A stretch of 64,000 bases of DNA, taken from NCBI GenBank assembly GCA_012034575.1, contig JAAUPF010000007.1, positions 1 to 64,000 of the forward strand, in the 5' to 3' direction. Numbering within the stretch: the stretch's first letter is position 1; every line of letters starts with the position of its first letter. Shown here piece after piece: positions 16,390 to 25,201 of the stretch. The notes below the pieces were generated by a model that saw only the letters and a list, made by a program, of their open reading frames with translations, did not search any database and was not told the DNA's origin. The position numbers and the translations under genes were made by a program. Source of the DNA: Richelia sp. CSU_2_1 (lineage in GTDB: Bacteria > Cyanobacteriota > Cyanobacteriia > Cyanobacteriales > Microcoleaceae).

Positions 16390-17610
16390 ATGGCTAACAT
16401 TATAGGTACTCCCAACAACGACTTACTTGAAGGCACAATTGACAGTGATACCCTGACAGGATTGGCAGGCAATGACACTCTCTACGGTAGAGACGGAGAC
16501 GATTTGCTGGATGGCGGTTCTGGTGCAGATAAAATGTCCGGCGGTAATGGCAATGACTTGTACATTGTCGATAATATTTCCGATGCAGTTACCGAGAATG
16601 CTGCGGAAGGTATCGATCGAGTAGAATCCACGGTCAGCTACACTTTAGGAGCCAACTTAGAAGACCTCCATTTAAAAGGAACTGATGCTATTGATGGCAG
16701 GGGAAATAACTCGCACAATGCTATTTTAGGTAATGATGCCAACAACTCTCTCTACGGTTTTGGCGATCGCGATTACTTATCTGGTGCGGGCGGTAACGAC
16801 TTTCTCAATGGCGGTGATGGAGACGACCAAATCTACGGCGGTACGGGAGACGACCAAATCTATGGTGGTGCTGGTGCCGACGAAATGTATGGCGGTAGCG
16901 GTAACGACCAATATCTTGTGGATAATGAGGCCGATTTAGTTACCGAACAAATAGCAGAAGGCACTGATACTGTAGTCACTGCCAAAACCTATACTTTAGG
17001 TGCAAATGTCGAAAACCTGACCTTGACTGATGCTGCTGATGCTGATGGTACGGGTAACGAATTGAATAATTATATGCTGGGAAATGCCGGCAAGAACTTC
17101 CTGAAAGGTGAGGATGGAGACGATAAAATCAATGGTAGGGGTGGCGATGATTCCATTCTTGGTGATGGTGGAAATGACACGCTGTTAGGTGATGCTGGAA
17201 AAGACTTTCTCTATGGCGTGAAAGGTAACGATATCCTCTACGGTAATGACGATGACGATCGAATTTTTGGCGGTGGCGGCGATGACCTCCTCTATGGTGG
17301 TAATGGCAACGATATCTTAGCTGGTGGTAGCGATCTCGATCCTGCAGGCAATAACATTCTCTGGGGCGGTGCAGGTGCAGATGCTTTCAGATTCTATTTC
17401 GGTCCTAATGGTATTGACACTATCAAAGACTTCAACAAGAGTGAAGCTGACAAAATAGAAATTCACCGCTCTTTTGGCGCTACTTCTCTCAATCAATTCA
17501 GCTATAACAGCAATACTGGTGCTTTGTTATTCAATAACGTTCAGTTTGCAACTCTTGAGAATAAGCCTGCTGGTTTCTCCGCGGCTAATGATATTGTTCT
17601 CTTGCCTTGA
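16390..17610 (+). CDS. RTX calcium-binding protein 1
   Basis: A 406-residue acidic protein starting MANIIGTPNNDLLEG at ATG 16390, with GGAGA a suitable distance upstream. A longer frame from 16339 lacks such a site. It is built of GGxGxDxLx nonapeptide repeats (LAGNDTLYGRDGDDLLDGGSG, cut here as GNDTLYGRDGDDLLDGG; later GGNGNDLYIVD, GGAGADEMYGGSGND) that fold into Ca2+-filled beta rolls. Two blocks of the type VSYTLGANLEDLHLKG / YTLGANVENLTLTD interrupt the repeats. The C-terminal domain (GADAFRFYFGPNGIDTIKDF, then YNSNTGALLFN) is that of type I secreted RTX proteins, so export to the surface or medium is expected. No enzyme domain and no nearby transporter genes. Its role is probably surface-related; nothing specific can be assigned. 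Confidence 0.85.
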   Translation: MANIIGTPNNDLLEGTIDSDTLTGLAGNDTLYGRDGDDLLDGGSGADKMSGGNGNDLYIVDNISDAVTENAAEGIDRVESTVSYTLGANLEDLHLKGTDAIDGRGNNSHNAILGNDANNSLYGFGDRDYLSGAGGNDFLNGGDGDDQIYGGTGDDQIYGGAGADEMYGGSGNDQYLVDNEADLVTEQIAEGTDTVVTAKTYTLGANVENLTLTDAADADGTGNELNNYMLGNAGKNFLKGEDGDDKINGRGGDDSILGDGGNDTLLGDAGKDFLYGVKGNDILYGNDDDDRIFGGGGDDLLYGGNGNDILAGGSDLDPAGNNILWGGAGADAFRFYFGPNGIDTIKDFNKSEADKIEIHRSFGATSLNQFSYNSNTGALLFNNVQFATLENKPAGFSAANDIVLLP

Positions 17611-17668
17611 GATTGACGTTTTGAATTAATCTCAGATTTTGTATCATTCGGCGGTTGAAACCGCTTTA

Positions 17669-17720
17669 TTTGACCTCAAAGTCGAATAACGAGCGTAGCA
17701 TATTCGACTTTGAGGTCAAA
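17669..17720. repeat. 20-bp perfect hairpin, copy 1 of a shared repeat family
   Basis: TTTGACCTCAAAGTCGAATA (17669-17688) and its exact complement at 17701-17720 flank a 12-base loop. The following words (AAACTATACAAAC, CGCCTGCGCGGAC, AAGAATTAAG, 17718-17762) recur after a related hairpin at 27545-27597. It lies just after RTX gene 1 and before its terminator. Confidence 0.85.
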
Positions 17721-17760
17721 CTATACAAACCCCAGGACGCCTGCGCGGACTAAAGAATTA

Positions 17761-17787
17761 AGAGTACCTTATGGGTACTCTTTTTTG
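17761..17787 (+). terminator. rho-independent terminator of RTX gene 1
   Basis: AGAGTACC (17761-17768) pairs with GGTACTCT (17774-17781) around a five-base loop, and a run of T follows to 17786. It is a standard intrinsic terminator, 150 bases after the stop codon and beyond the 20-bp hairpin. Confidence 0.8.
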
Positions 17788-17800
17788 TTTTTAGATTAAA

Positions 17801-18223
17801 GCATAAGTGACTGAAGCGCTCGATCGCACATTTATCGCAAACTTTAAAACCTTTGGATTGCCAGCTTTTTAACATCGCGGTCGGTATTTTTTTTTGCGTT
17901 TTTCTAAATGGCTAGTTTAACTGTCTAATTGTCCTGGACGTTCGCTGTCGATCGAGACAAAGTAGATATATCAGGTGCAGCGTTAGAGTGCGATCGATAG
18001 GGAAATTAATCTCAAAACAAATGCGAGATTAGCTATCTTTTGACTTTGCATTTCGCTCAAAATCAATCCAGATTTTGATTGCAATATTAATCGATCGCCA
18101 CACCCGATATCGGCTCGATCGCGCAAAAATCGATCGCGCATCTAATTCGCAATTTGCAGGCAGGTTCTTAACTTTGAGAACCCACAAAAAACAGCAAAAA
18201 AAACTTCAAAAGGAGCAACTTCA
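17801..18223 (+). promoter_or_regulatory. leader of RTX gene 2 (copy B of the duplicated leader)
   Basis: Begins with GCATAAGTGACTGAAGCGCT just after the RTX1 terminator and runs to the ribosome-binding site AAAAGGAG at about 18209-18216. The middle (17928-18013) aligns with 16225-16310 before RTX gene 1 over some 85 bases with scattered changes. The last 200 bases are unique and rich in CGATCG. No gene is supported here. Confidence 0.5.
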
Positions 18224-18946
18224 ATGGCTAAGGGAAAACCGATCGTAGGTTCCGATGACCCTGATGTTTTGAATGGTACTAGCGGAGATGATACTATCTG
18301 GGCTATAGGTCGTAACGATGACATCTATGCCTGGGCGGGTAACGATAAGGTTTATGCGGGTTGGGGAAATGATACTGCTCATGGCGGTGTGGGCAATGAT
18401 ACCCTCTTTGGTGAAGACAACGACGATTATATGTATGGCGACGAAGGCGCAGATCGAATTTGGGGAGGTGACGGTAACGATTACCTCAACGGTAGCAATG
18501 GTTTATTTAATAGCACCGATTCTGCTGATGTACTTTTGGGCGAAGCGGGCAACGATACCTTAGATGGTTGGACTGGTAACGACACCCTTTATGGTGGCTA
18601 CGACCGCGATTTATTGCTTGGTTCCTTCGGTAATGATTACCTCGATGGTGATTACGGTGACGACCAACTTTATGGCGAACCTGGTAACGACACGATGTAT
18701 GGAGGTGGAGGGGCAGATCGGTTTATTTTCAACTCTAGCCCTGCCTATGAAGGTATCGATTTAATCCAAGACTTTCACTACTGGGAGGGTGATAAAGTGC
18801 AAATTTCCATAAGTGGTATGGGAGTGTCTTCAGTGCATGAATTCCAATACAATAACAGCACTGGTGCGCTGTCGTTTAAAAACCAGCAATTTGCCAAAGT
18901 GCCGGGTGGGTTTCGTCCCGATACTGATATCGTCTTCGTTGGTTAA
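18224..18946 (+). CDS. RTX calcium-binding protein 2
   Basis: A 240-residue paralogue of RTX protein 1. The start ATG at 18224 follows AAAAGGAG by about eight bases. The N-terminus (GKPIVGSDDPDVLNGTSGDD) leads into RTX nonapeptides (GGVGNDTLFGEDNDD, GGDGNDYLNGS, GEPGNDTMYGGGGADRF). The C-terminal domain FIFNSSPAYEGIDLIQDFH ... YNNSTGALSFKNQQFAK matches that of RTX1, so the same type I export is likely. It lacks the VSYTLGAN-type blocks of RTX1. The two genes arose by tandem duplication including the leader, and later diverged in repeat number. Confidence 0.85.
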   Translation: MAKGKPIVGSDDPDVLNGTSGDDTIWAIGRNDDIYAWAGNDKVYAGWGNDTAHGGVGNDTLFGEDNDDYMYGDEGADRIWGGDGNDYLNGSNGLFNSTDSADVLLGEAGNDTLDGWTGNDTLYGGYDRDLLLGSFGNDYLDGDYGDDQLYGEPGNDTMYGGGGADRFIFNSSPAYEGIDLIQDFHYWEGDKVQISISGMGVSSVHEFQYNNSTGALSFKNQQFAKVPGGFRPDTDIVFVG

Positions 18947-19392
18947 AACTTTTCGTTCTGGTTAGGAGTTGTTTGAAAACTTTGATGTCTCTGGAATTTA
19001 CTTACGGGTAGTTAGCAACTGGGTTTTTTACGATCGCCCTTTACGAAAGTGCGGCATATTTTGTAAAAAGCCCGGTTTTTTGTCTGGAAGTTTTCGCTTA
19101 ATTCGGAATTATCTGACATCTTATACCATTATCAACAATCCTGTAGGGGCGGGTTCGCCAAGGGATTCTGGGGCTGCAAACAGGTTAAATAAACCCGCCC
19201 CACCCCACGAATAACCCCCAATTGACATTGGTGCAAGATATCAGAATTATTAAACCGCAGAGGACGCAGAGGAATCGGAGGAAGGGGAGAGAATATCCTG
19301 TCGGTTTGGGTCGATCGAACGCAATAAGATTAGCTCGATCGTACTCGCGCAACTACCAGTATTTTGCGGACTGAAGTCCGTACTACGAACTG
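18947..19392. other. spacer between RTX2 and the WD40 gene
   Basis: No gene seen. It holds the MITE-like element (19113-19244), an AGGACGCAGAGGA word, and a short inverted pair GCGGACTGAAGTCCGTACTACGAAC-like (19365-19390), related to the TTTGTAGTGAGGACT repeat family. No intrinsic terminator is visible for either converging gene. Confidence 0.45.
19113..19244. mobile_element. MITE-like element, intergenic copy (about 132 bp)
   Basis: The ends are imperfect inverted repeats: CTGACATCTTATACCATTAT at 19113 and, on the other strand, CTGATATCTTGCACCAATGT at 19244. Inside are GTAGGGGCGGGTTC and, facing it, AACCCGCCCC, plus ACAGGTTAAATAAACCCGCC (19180-19199). A second copy of nearly the same length lies inside a coding region at 56587-56716. 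No coding capacity; such elements are moved in trans. Confidence 0.65.
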
Positions 19393-22300
19393 TTATCGAG
19401 CGATCGCTCCCAATGACTCCAAGGTTGCTTTTTGAGCTTCTGTAATTCCCGTGACTCCGGTAATATTCATGCCTTCATAGGGTCGATCGACTCTGAGGGT
19501 TTTCCAACACTCTCCTGTATTGATATCCCACAACTTAATCGTTTCATCCTCTCCCGCACTCGCCAGCAAATTCCCACTCGGATGCCAAACAACTGACCAA
19601 ATAGAGTTGCTATGTCCTTGGAGAATCTTGATACATTGACCGCTGTTAATATCCCAAATCCGCACAGTTCGATCGCCCCCCGCACTAGCAATCATTTGCC
19701 CGTCTGGACTCCAGGAAATCGATCGCACGGAATCACTGCGTCCTAACAATTGTTGCCGGCATTGACCGTCGATCGCGCTCCACAAACGCACAGTTTGGTC
19801 GTCGCTGCAACTAGCTAAAATTTTGCCGTCGGGACTCCAAGCAACCGACCAAACCCAACTGCTATGTCCTGACAAAATATTCAAACATTCGCCACTATTA
19901 ACATCCCACAATGCAATGGTTCGATCGGTACTGCAACTGGCGAGGATTTTGCCATCGGGACTCCAGGCAACTGACCACACCCAACCAGTATGTCCTGACA
20001 GTATATTCAAACATTGACCGCTAGTGGCGTCCCACAGCCCGATCGTCAGATCTGTACCGCAACTTGCTAAGATCTTGCCGTCGGGACTCCAGGCTACAAA
20101 TCGCACCCAATGGTGGTGTCCTAATAATGTTTTTTCGCAGCGTCCGTTTTTAGTATCCCACAGTCGGATGGTGCAATCGGCACTGCTGCTGGCAAGGGTT
20201 TGCCCGTCGGGACTCCAAGCTGCTGACCAAATCGACTCGCTGTGCCCTCGCAATGCGGCGACAGGCTGGGTTCGATCGAGATTCCACAGGCGAATCGCTC
20301 GATCGTCACTGCTGGCAAGGGTTTGACCGTCGGGACTCCAAGCCAGGGACCAGATCGACTGAGTGTGTCCTCGCAACACTTTTAGAGAATGGCCGCTATC
20401 GGTGTCCCAAAATCGCACGGTGCGATCGAAACTACCGCTGACTAGCTTGCGTCCGCCTGCATCCCACGCGACGCACCACACCGGGCTGTTATGCCCCTGC
20501 AAAGTTTTTAAACAATCACCGTTACTAGCATCCCACAGCCGAATCGTTCGATCGTCACTGCCGCTGGCGAGAATTGTGCCGTCGGGGTTCCAAGCCACGG
20601 ATCTTACCCAATTGTGATGTCCTTGCAGGAGATGTTGGCATCGATCGTTTTCGACATCCCAAATCTTGACATTGGGGCTGATGCCGCCGATGGCAATTGT
20701 TTTACCATCTGGATTCCAGGCGATCGATCGAATTCGAGTTCCCTGAAGTTCGATCGTTCTGAGATACTCACCGCTACCAGCTTGCCAAAATCGGATCGTT
20801 CCATCATCACTACCGCTTGCCAAAACTTGTCCGTCGGGAGTCCAAGCCAAGGTCCAAATCCAGTTTTGATGACCGTTGAGAACTTGCAAACATTGACCGT
20901 TTTGTGTATCCCAAAAACGAATGGTTCGATCGGCACCAGCACTAGCAATTATCTGTTGAGTTGGATGCCATGCGATCGTCCAAATCGAATCATCATGACC
21001 TTGACAAGTATTAAGACATCGCCCGTTACTAATATCCCACAACCGCACAGTGCGATCGATGCTGCTGCTGGCTAGAGTTTGCCCATCTGGACTCCAGGCT
21101 AGTGCAAAAATCCAATTAGTATGTCCTGTTAAAGTGGCGATCGGTTGATGGTTGCTGGCTTGCCACAAGCGAATTTCACCGCGACTGTCGCCTGTTGCTA
21201 ATATTTCACCGTCAGGACTTAAGGCTACTACGAAAACTAGGGCAAAGTTTTGAGTGAAGGATGATTTTGTTAAGTTTGCGCCTTGAAAATTGACGCGATG
21301 TAAATTCATATCCTGCAAACAAGCGTGCCACAAATCTAGGTAGGAAAAGTCATATCCCGTTAAATCGATATCTAGGAAACGATACAGATTGAAGAGATTT
21401 CCTCCGGCGTACCGACAGGCTAGATCGAATTTTGCTGAATTTTTTCGCAGCAGTTCTAGAAGTTCTCGCAGTTTTTGTTCTACTAGATGGGATGCGAGGA
21501 TGCGATCGGACAATCTGGAAATAATTGGAGCTAAAATTAGTCGGTTTTGAGTTTCCCAAATGTAATTTTGGACAGTGGTTTTGGTTAAGGTATGGCTGGA
21601 AAGCAAATTTAGTTTGCCTTCTGTTAATTCAGTGACAATTTGCTCGATTAACCGCTCGGTCACGTATTCCATGACGACAGGTTGTTGCGTGTAATTTCCC
21701 GAGCGTTTTTCAATCAGCGATCGCCAAGACAATCTTTCTAAGGCTTCTAACAATTGAGCGTTAGAAACATTTTGCACGATATCTTCTTGCAGTTGCGAGA
21801 TATTTGTCCATTCTCGATCGATCGCCAGCCAGTACATAATGTTTTGCTCCAATTCAGACAGCCGATCGAATTGATGGTCTAGCAGCCGACGCAATCCATT
21901 AAATACTAAAGTTTCCTGTGCTAAAAACAGCTCGATTTCCCCGTCGAATAAATCGCGAATTGAAGTTGCGACAATTTTTAATGCTAAGGGATTGCAGCGA
22001 TAGCGATCGCACAATTCCTGTTTGTGACTGGCTAAACCAGTTAAACCAGTTGTTTCGATCGATGCTGCTGCTGCTTCTGGAGAACCGCCTAACTGCAAGC
22101 TGCGGATTGTTAACTCGCCTCCTTCTAATTGAGCGAATTGAGAGCATTTTTCCCGAGATGTTAATACCAAACAACTTTGATGGCGAGTTTCGGCGATCGC
22201 GCGCAACAACTCTCCATAGACTTCATAACCTGGAAGGAATTGTCCGGTGCGATCGCCTGTTTGCAGTATAGTTTCAGCATTGTCTAAAACTATCAAACAG

Positions 22301-22926
22301 CGGCGATCGCGCAGGCATTTCAGCAAGCTACTTAAGTCTGCTTTAGTATCTTGTTGGCCTGAGAGAAATGGCACTAATTCTGCTAACAAGATTTCTAAAG
22401 GCGGGGCATTGCGGAGCGAGCGCCAAATTACATAAGTAAATCGATCTTGCAGCATTTCTGCTACTTTAACTGACAAAGCTGTTTTGCCAATACCGCCAAT
22501 ACCAAAAATGCCGATTAACCGACAATTATCTTGCAAAATCCATTGAGTGAGGGTGGCAATTTCTGCGGCACGCCCCCAAAATCGAGAAACATCAAGGGCT
22601 TCTCCCCAATCTTGGGCGATCGATTTTACAGGTTCTTTTTGTGGGGCTGCGGGTGCTGGATGAATGTAATCTTGTTCTGTTAATGTCAAGTCAAAGGCGC
22701 GAAATAAATCTTCTAAAGTTTGGCGATCTACCGCAGATTTACCGCTGCGCAACCGTCCGATCGATCGAGCGCTAAGCCCTGTTAAAGTGCTCAATCTTTC
22801 TAAGGTGTAAGTAGAGTTACCATTTTCGGAAATGGCTAATTGTTCTTGAGTATTTTGTAAGCGATGCAAACCCCAATCGGAAAGAATCACGCCTCGGCGC
22901 TTGCGCTTTTTAGGCAGTTGAGTCAT
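19393..22926 (-). CDS. HTH - NB-ARC NTPase - WD40 (14 repeats) protein
   Basis: A 1177-residue STAND-type protein. Residues 1-90 hold a helix-turn-helix of the kind seen at the N-terminus of cyanobacterial NTPases ([20 protein letters not shown]). Residues 110-400 are an NB-ARC module: Walker [12 protein letters not shown] (about 132-142), Walker [12 protein letters not shown] (about 207-217), and a GxP-like [11 protein letters not shown] short pentapeptide-like stretch (about 525-560) precedes 14 WD40 repeats, enough for two seven-bladed propellers. It ends with the tail [19 protein letters not shown] seen in related proteins. STAND proteins are switches: the propellers sense a ligand and release the NTPase for oligomerisation. 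Here no effector enzyme is fused or adjacent, so regulation through the HTH or a partner is possible. A defence role is speculative. No terminator or operon partner is visible. Confidence 0.88.
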   Translation of the reverse strand: MTQLPKKRKRRGVILSDWGLHRLQNTQEQLAISENGNSTYTLERLSTLTGLSARSIGRLRSGKSAVDRQTLEDLFRAFDLTLTEQDYIHPAPAAPQKEPVKSIAQDWGEALDVSRFWGRAAEIATLTQWILQDNCRLIGIFGIGGIGKTALSVKVAEMLQDRFTYVIWRSLRNAPPLEILLAELVPFLSGQQDTKADLSSLLKCLRDRRCLIVLDNAETILQTGDRTGQFLPGYEVYGELLRAIAETRHQSCLVLTSREKCSQFAQLEGGELTIRSLQLGGSPEAAAASIETTGLTGLASHKQELCDRYRCNPLALKIVATSIRDLFDGEIELFLAQETLVFNGLRRLLDHQFDRLSELEQNIMYWLAIDREWTNISQLQEDIVQNVSNAQLLEALERLSWRSLIEKRSGNYTQQPVVMEYVTERLIEQIVTELTEGKLNLLSSHTLTKTTVQNYIWETQNRLILAPIISRLSDRILASHLVEQKLRELLELLRKNSAKFDLACRYAGGNLFNLYRFLDIDLTGYDFSYLDLWHACLQDMNLHRVNFQGANLTKSSFTQNFALVFVVALSPDGEILATGDSRGEIRLWQASNHQPIATLTGHTNWIFALAWSPDGQTLASSSIDRTVRLWDISNGRCLNTCQGHDDSIWTIAWHPTQQIIASAGADRTIRFWDTQNGQCLQVLNGHQNWIWTLAWTPDGQVLASGSDDGTIRFWQAGSGEYLRTIELQGTRIRSIAWNPDGKTIAIGGISPNVKIWDVENDRCQHLLQGHHNWVRSVAWNPDGTILASGSDDRTIRLWDASNGDCLKTLQGHNSPVWCVAWDAGGRKLVSGSFDRTVRFWDTDSGHSLKVLRGHTQSIWSLAWSPDGQTLASSDDRAIRLWNLDRTQPVAALRGHSESIWSAAWSPDGQTLASSSADCTIRLWDTKNGRCEKTLLGHHHWVRFVAWSPDGKILASCGTDLTIGLWDATSGQCLNILSGHTGWVWSVAWSPDGKILASCSTDRTIALWDVNSGECLNILSGHSSWVWSVAWSPDGKILASCSDDQTVRLWSAIDGQCRQQLLGRSDSVRSISWSPDGQMIASAGGDRTVRIWDINSGQCIKILQGHSNSIWSVVWHPSGNLLASAGEDETIKLWDINTGECWKTLRVDRPYEGMNITGVTGITEAQKATLESLGAIAR

Positions 22927-23733
22927 ATTTTAACTATTCCAAATGTACCCCCAATCCGGCAGGGATTTAGAGTATTTTTTGCGTAGGTTAGGTACACAAA
23001 TATTGTAGGTAGAAGGCACTGCCGTGTCCTTGCGAGGATTGTTCGATCGGCGGGTGTGCTTCCTAAACCTGCAATCTGCTGTAAATCCCTGCCTCAAAGC
23101 ACCAGTCCCTTGCAAGAGGACTCACAGACATCTTTTCAAATTAGGTTTTTGCTCGGGGCGGGGGAAATTGCCATGACAAAACACTATCTCTAGATGTTGT
23201 GCGTAGGTTATAACTTCAGATCTCAATTATAAATGGCTTAGTTTGTGTTGTGTTTGCGCTAAGGTGCAAACTATGCGCCCTACATTACAGATGGAATGCG
23301 ATCGTCAGTTCTGTTGGTTTTTGTTTGGATTTTTGGTTAGTTGTTTGTGCAAATAAAATTAGTACAAAAAATTTAGAGGAGCGGCAAAATGCCAGAAATT
23401 AGATAGTGTAGTTTGACGATTTGAAGGTGAATTTTGTTCCGGCATTTGGCGTTTTTAAAGTGATGGCTGTAAAGGTACTATTCAGCGATCGCATTTCATG
23501 AGATAATTACAATCATGTTGAAGATCGATTAATCGATCTCGCAACAAAGCCGATTTAAAATGCGATCGCCCGATACCGCTTCAGCCGAAAAATAATATTT
23601 TTTAGCGCCGATTTTGAGCTACTATAAAAACAAAAATATATAGCCAAAAAGAGCGATCGGGCAACACCCCAACCCTCAACACAAACCACTCATTCGACTG
23701 CAATCCAAACAACTTGACGCGGAGCCTTTACTA
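22927..23733. other. 800-base spacer, no gene seen
   Basis: The region between the divergent WD40 and glycosyltransferase genes. It contains half of the GGACACGGC palindrome (AAGGCACTGCCGTGTCC, about 23010-23026) and several GATCG words. The stretch 23590-23660 (AAAATAATATTTTTTAG, then TATAAAAACAAAAATATATA) is very AT-rich and probably carries the promoter of the glycosyltransferase gene. The ribosome-binding site is GGAG at about 23720. Confidence 0.45.
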
Positions 23734-25014
23734 ATGACCCACTTCGGAATTCTCTGTCCGGCATCCACCGGCCACCTCAACGCCATGATACCTTTAGGTA
23801 ACGAACTACTTCGCCGAGGTCATCGAGTCACCGTATTTAACTTTCTTGATGCTCGATCGAGAACTTTAGCCGGTGGCTTAGAATTCCAGCCATTAGCTGA
23901 AGATGAATTTCCCCTCGGTGCTAGTGCCAAAATCTTAACGGAAATGGGAAAACTCAGCGGAATTGCCGCCTTGAAATATAATTTTCAAAATCTGCCAAAA
24001 ACTTCTCGTGTCATTCTCAAAACTGCTCCCGTTGCTATTAAAAACTCAGGTATCGAAGCTTTGCTGGTAGACCAATTTTCACCGGAAGGAGGAACGGTTG
24101 CCGATATTCTCAACCTGCCTTTTATAACTGTATGCAATGGGTTAATTTTGAACAGAGAACCTAGCATTCCTCCCGCTGTTACTACTTGGAAATACAGTCA
24201 GACTTGGCAAGGAAGCTTGCGCAATCGAGTAGGCTATCGCTTACTCAATACGATTACCAAACCGATTCGCAAGACGATCGCCGAATTTCGCAAAGAGTGG
24301 AAATTACCTCTCTATTCTCACCCGAACGATTATTACTCAAAACTCGCTCAGATCGGTCAGCAACCTGCTGAATTTGATTTTCCCCGGCAAAATTTACCCC
24401 CGCATTTCCATTTTACCGGCCCTTATCAAAATCCTGCACTGCGTCAATCAGTACCTTTTCCTTTTGAACAATTAACTGGCAAACCATTGATTTATGCTTC
24501 GATGGGAACGATTCAAAATCGGTTACTGGAAACTTTTCAAACCATTGCCTCTGCTTGTGAAGATTTAGACGCTCAATTAATCATCGATCTCGGCGGTGGT
24601 GCTACTCCCGAATCCTTGCCAAAGTTAGCGGGAAATCCGATCGTAGTTGCTTGTGCGCCGCAATTAGAACTATTAAAGAGAGCAACTCTCACGATTACTC
24701 ATGCCGGGATGAATACGACTTTGGAATCGTTGAGTAATGGCGTACCGATGGTGGCAATTCCTGTGACAAATGACCAGCCGGGAATTGCTGCGCGGATTGC
24801 TTATACGGGTGTTGGCGAACTGGTTGCTTTGAAGCAATTAAACGTCGATCGAGCGCGAAATGCAATTGTAAGAGTTTTGACACAAGAGAATTACAAACAA
24901 AGGGCGATCGAGATGCAAGAAGTAATAGCGCGATCGGGCGGAGTCAAAAAAGCTGCTGATATTATCGAACAGGTTATATTGACTGGAAAACCTGTTTTGG
25001 CTTCCCAAACCTAA
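23734..25014 (+). CDS. UDP-glucosyltransferase-like GT1 enzyme
   Basis: A 426-residue family 1 glycosyltransferase of the UGT/MGT group. The N-terminal Rossmann domain starts GILCPASTGHLNAMIPLGNE, with the His of the catalytic base region. The C-terminal domain has YASMGTIQNRLLE (about 250), the phosphate/sugar-binding block THAGMNTTLESLSNGVPMVA (about 318-337), and NDQPGIAARI. Zeaxanthin glucosyltransferase (CrtX) and macrolide or sterol glycosyltransferases share this pattern. In a cyanobacterium, a carotenoid, lipid or secondary metabolite acceptor is possible; the acceptor cannot be read from sequence. A GGAG sits suitably before the ATG. Single gene. Confidence 0.85.
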   Translation: MTHFGILCPASTGHLNAMIPLGNELLRRGHRVTVFNFLDARSRTLAGGLEFQPLAEDEFPLGASAKILTEMGKLSGIAALKYNFQNLPKTSRVILKTAPVAIKNSGIEALLVDQFSPEGGTVADILNLPFITVCNGLILNREPSIPPAVTTWKYSQTWQGSLRNRVGYRLLNTITKPIRKTIAEFRKEWKLPLYSHPNDYYSKLAQIGQQPAEFDFPRQNLPPHFHFTGPYQNPALRQSVPFPFEQLTGKPLIYASMGTIQNRLLETFQTIASACEDLDAQLIIDLGGGATPESLPKLAGNPIVVACAPQLELLKRATLTITHAGMNTTLESLSNGVPMVAIPVTNDQPGIAARIAYTGVGELVALKQLNVDRARNAIVRVLTQENYKQRAIEMQEVIARSGGVKKAADIIEQVILTGKPVLASQT

Positions 25015-25090
25015 AAATAAGCCGCAGCAAGGGTATGTGCGATCGCTATAGGACTTACGCAACAAGAAATTTAAGACACTATTTATAGCA

Positions 25091-25115
25091 GTAAGGTGCG
25101 CAGTGCGCACCCTAC
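25091..25115. repeat. GGTGCGCAGTGCGCACC palindrome, reverse copy
   Basis: GTAAGG-TGCGCAGTGCGCA-CCCTAC, the reverse complement of the unit at 8288-8312. It sits between the glycosyltransferase and flotillin genes and could act as an mRNA end structure. Confidence 0.75.
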
Positions 25116-25201
25116 AGATAGACTTTGTGCGAGTTCTATAAGTTTTATGTAGGCACTTGGGAATCAAAGCTAAGCTGGATGTAATAAACAGTACAGCGTG
25201 T

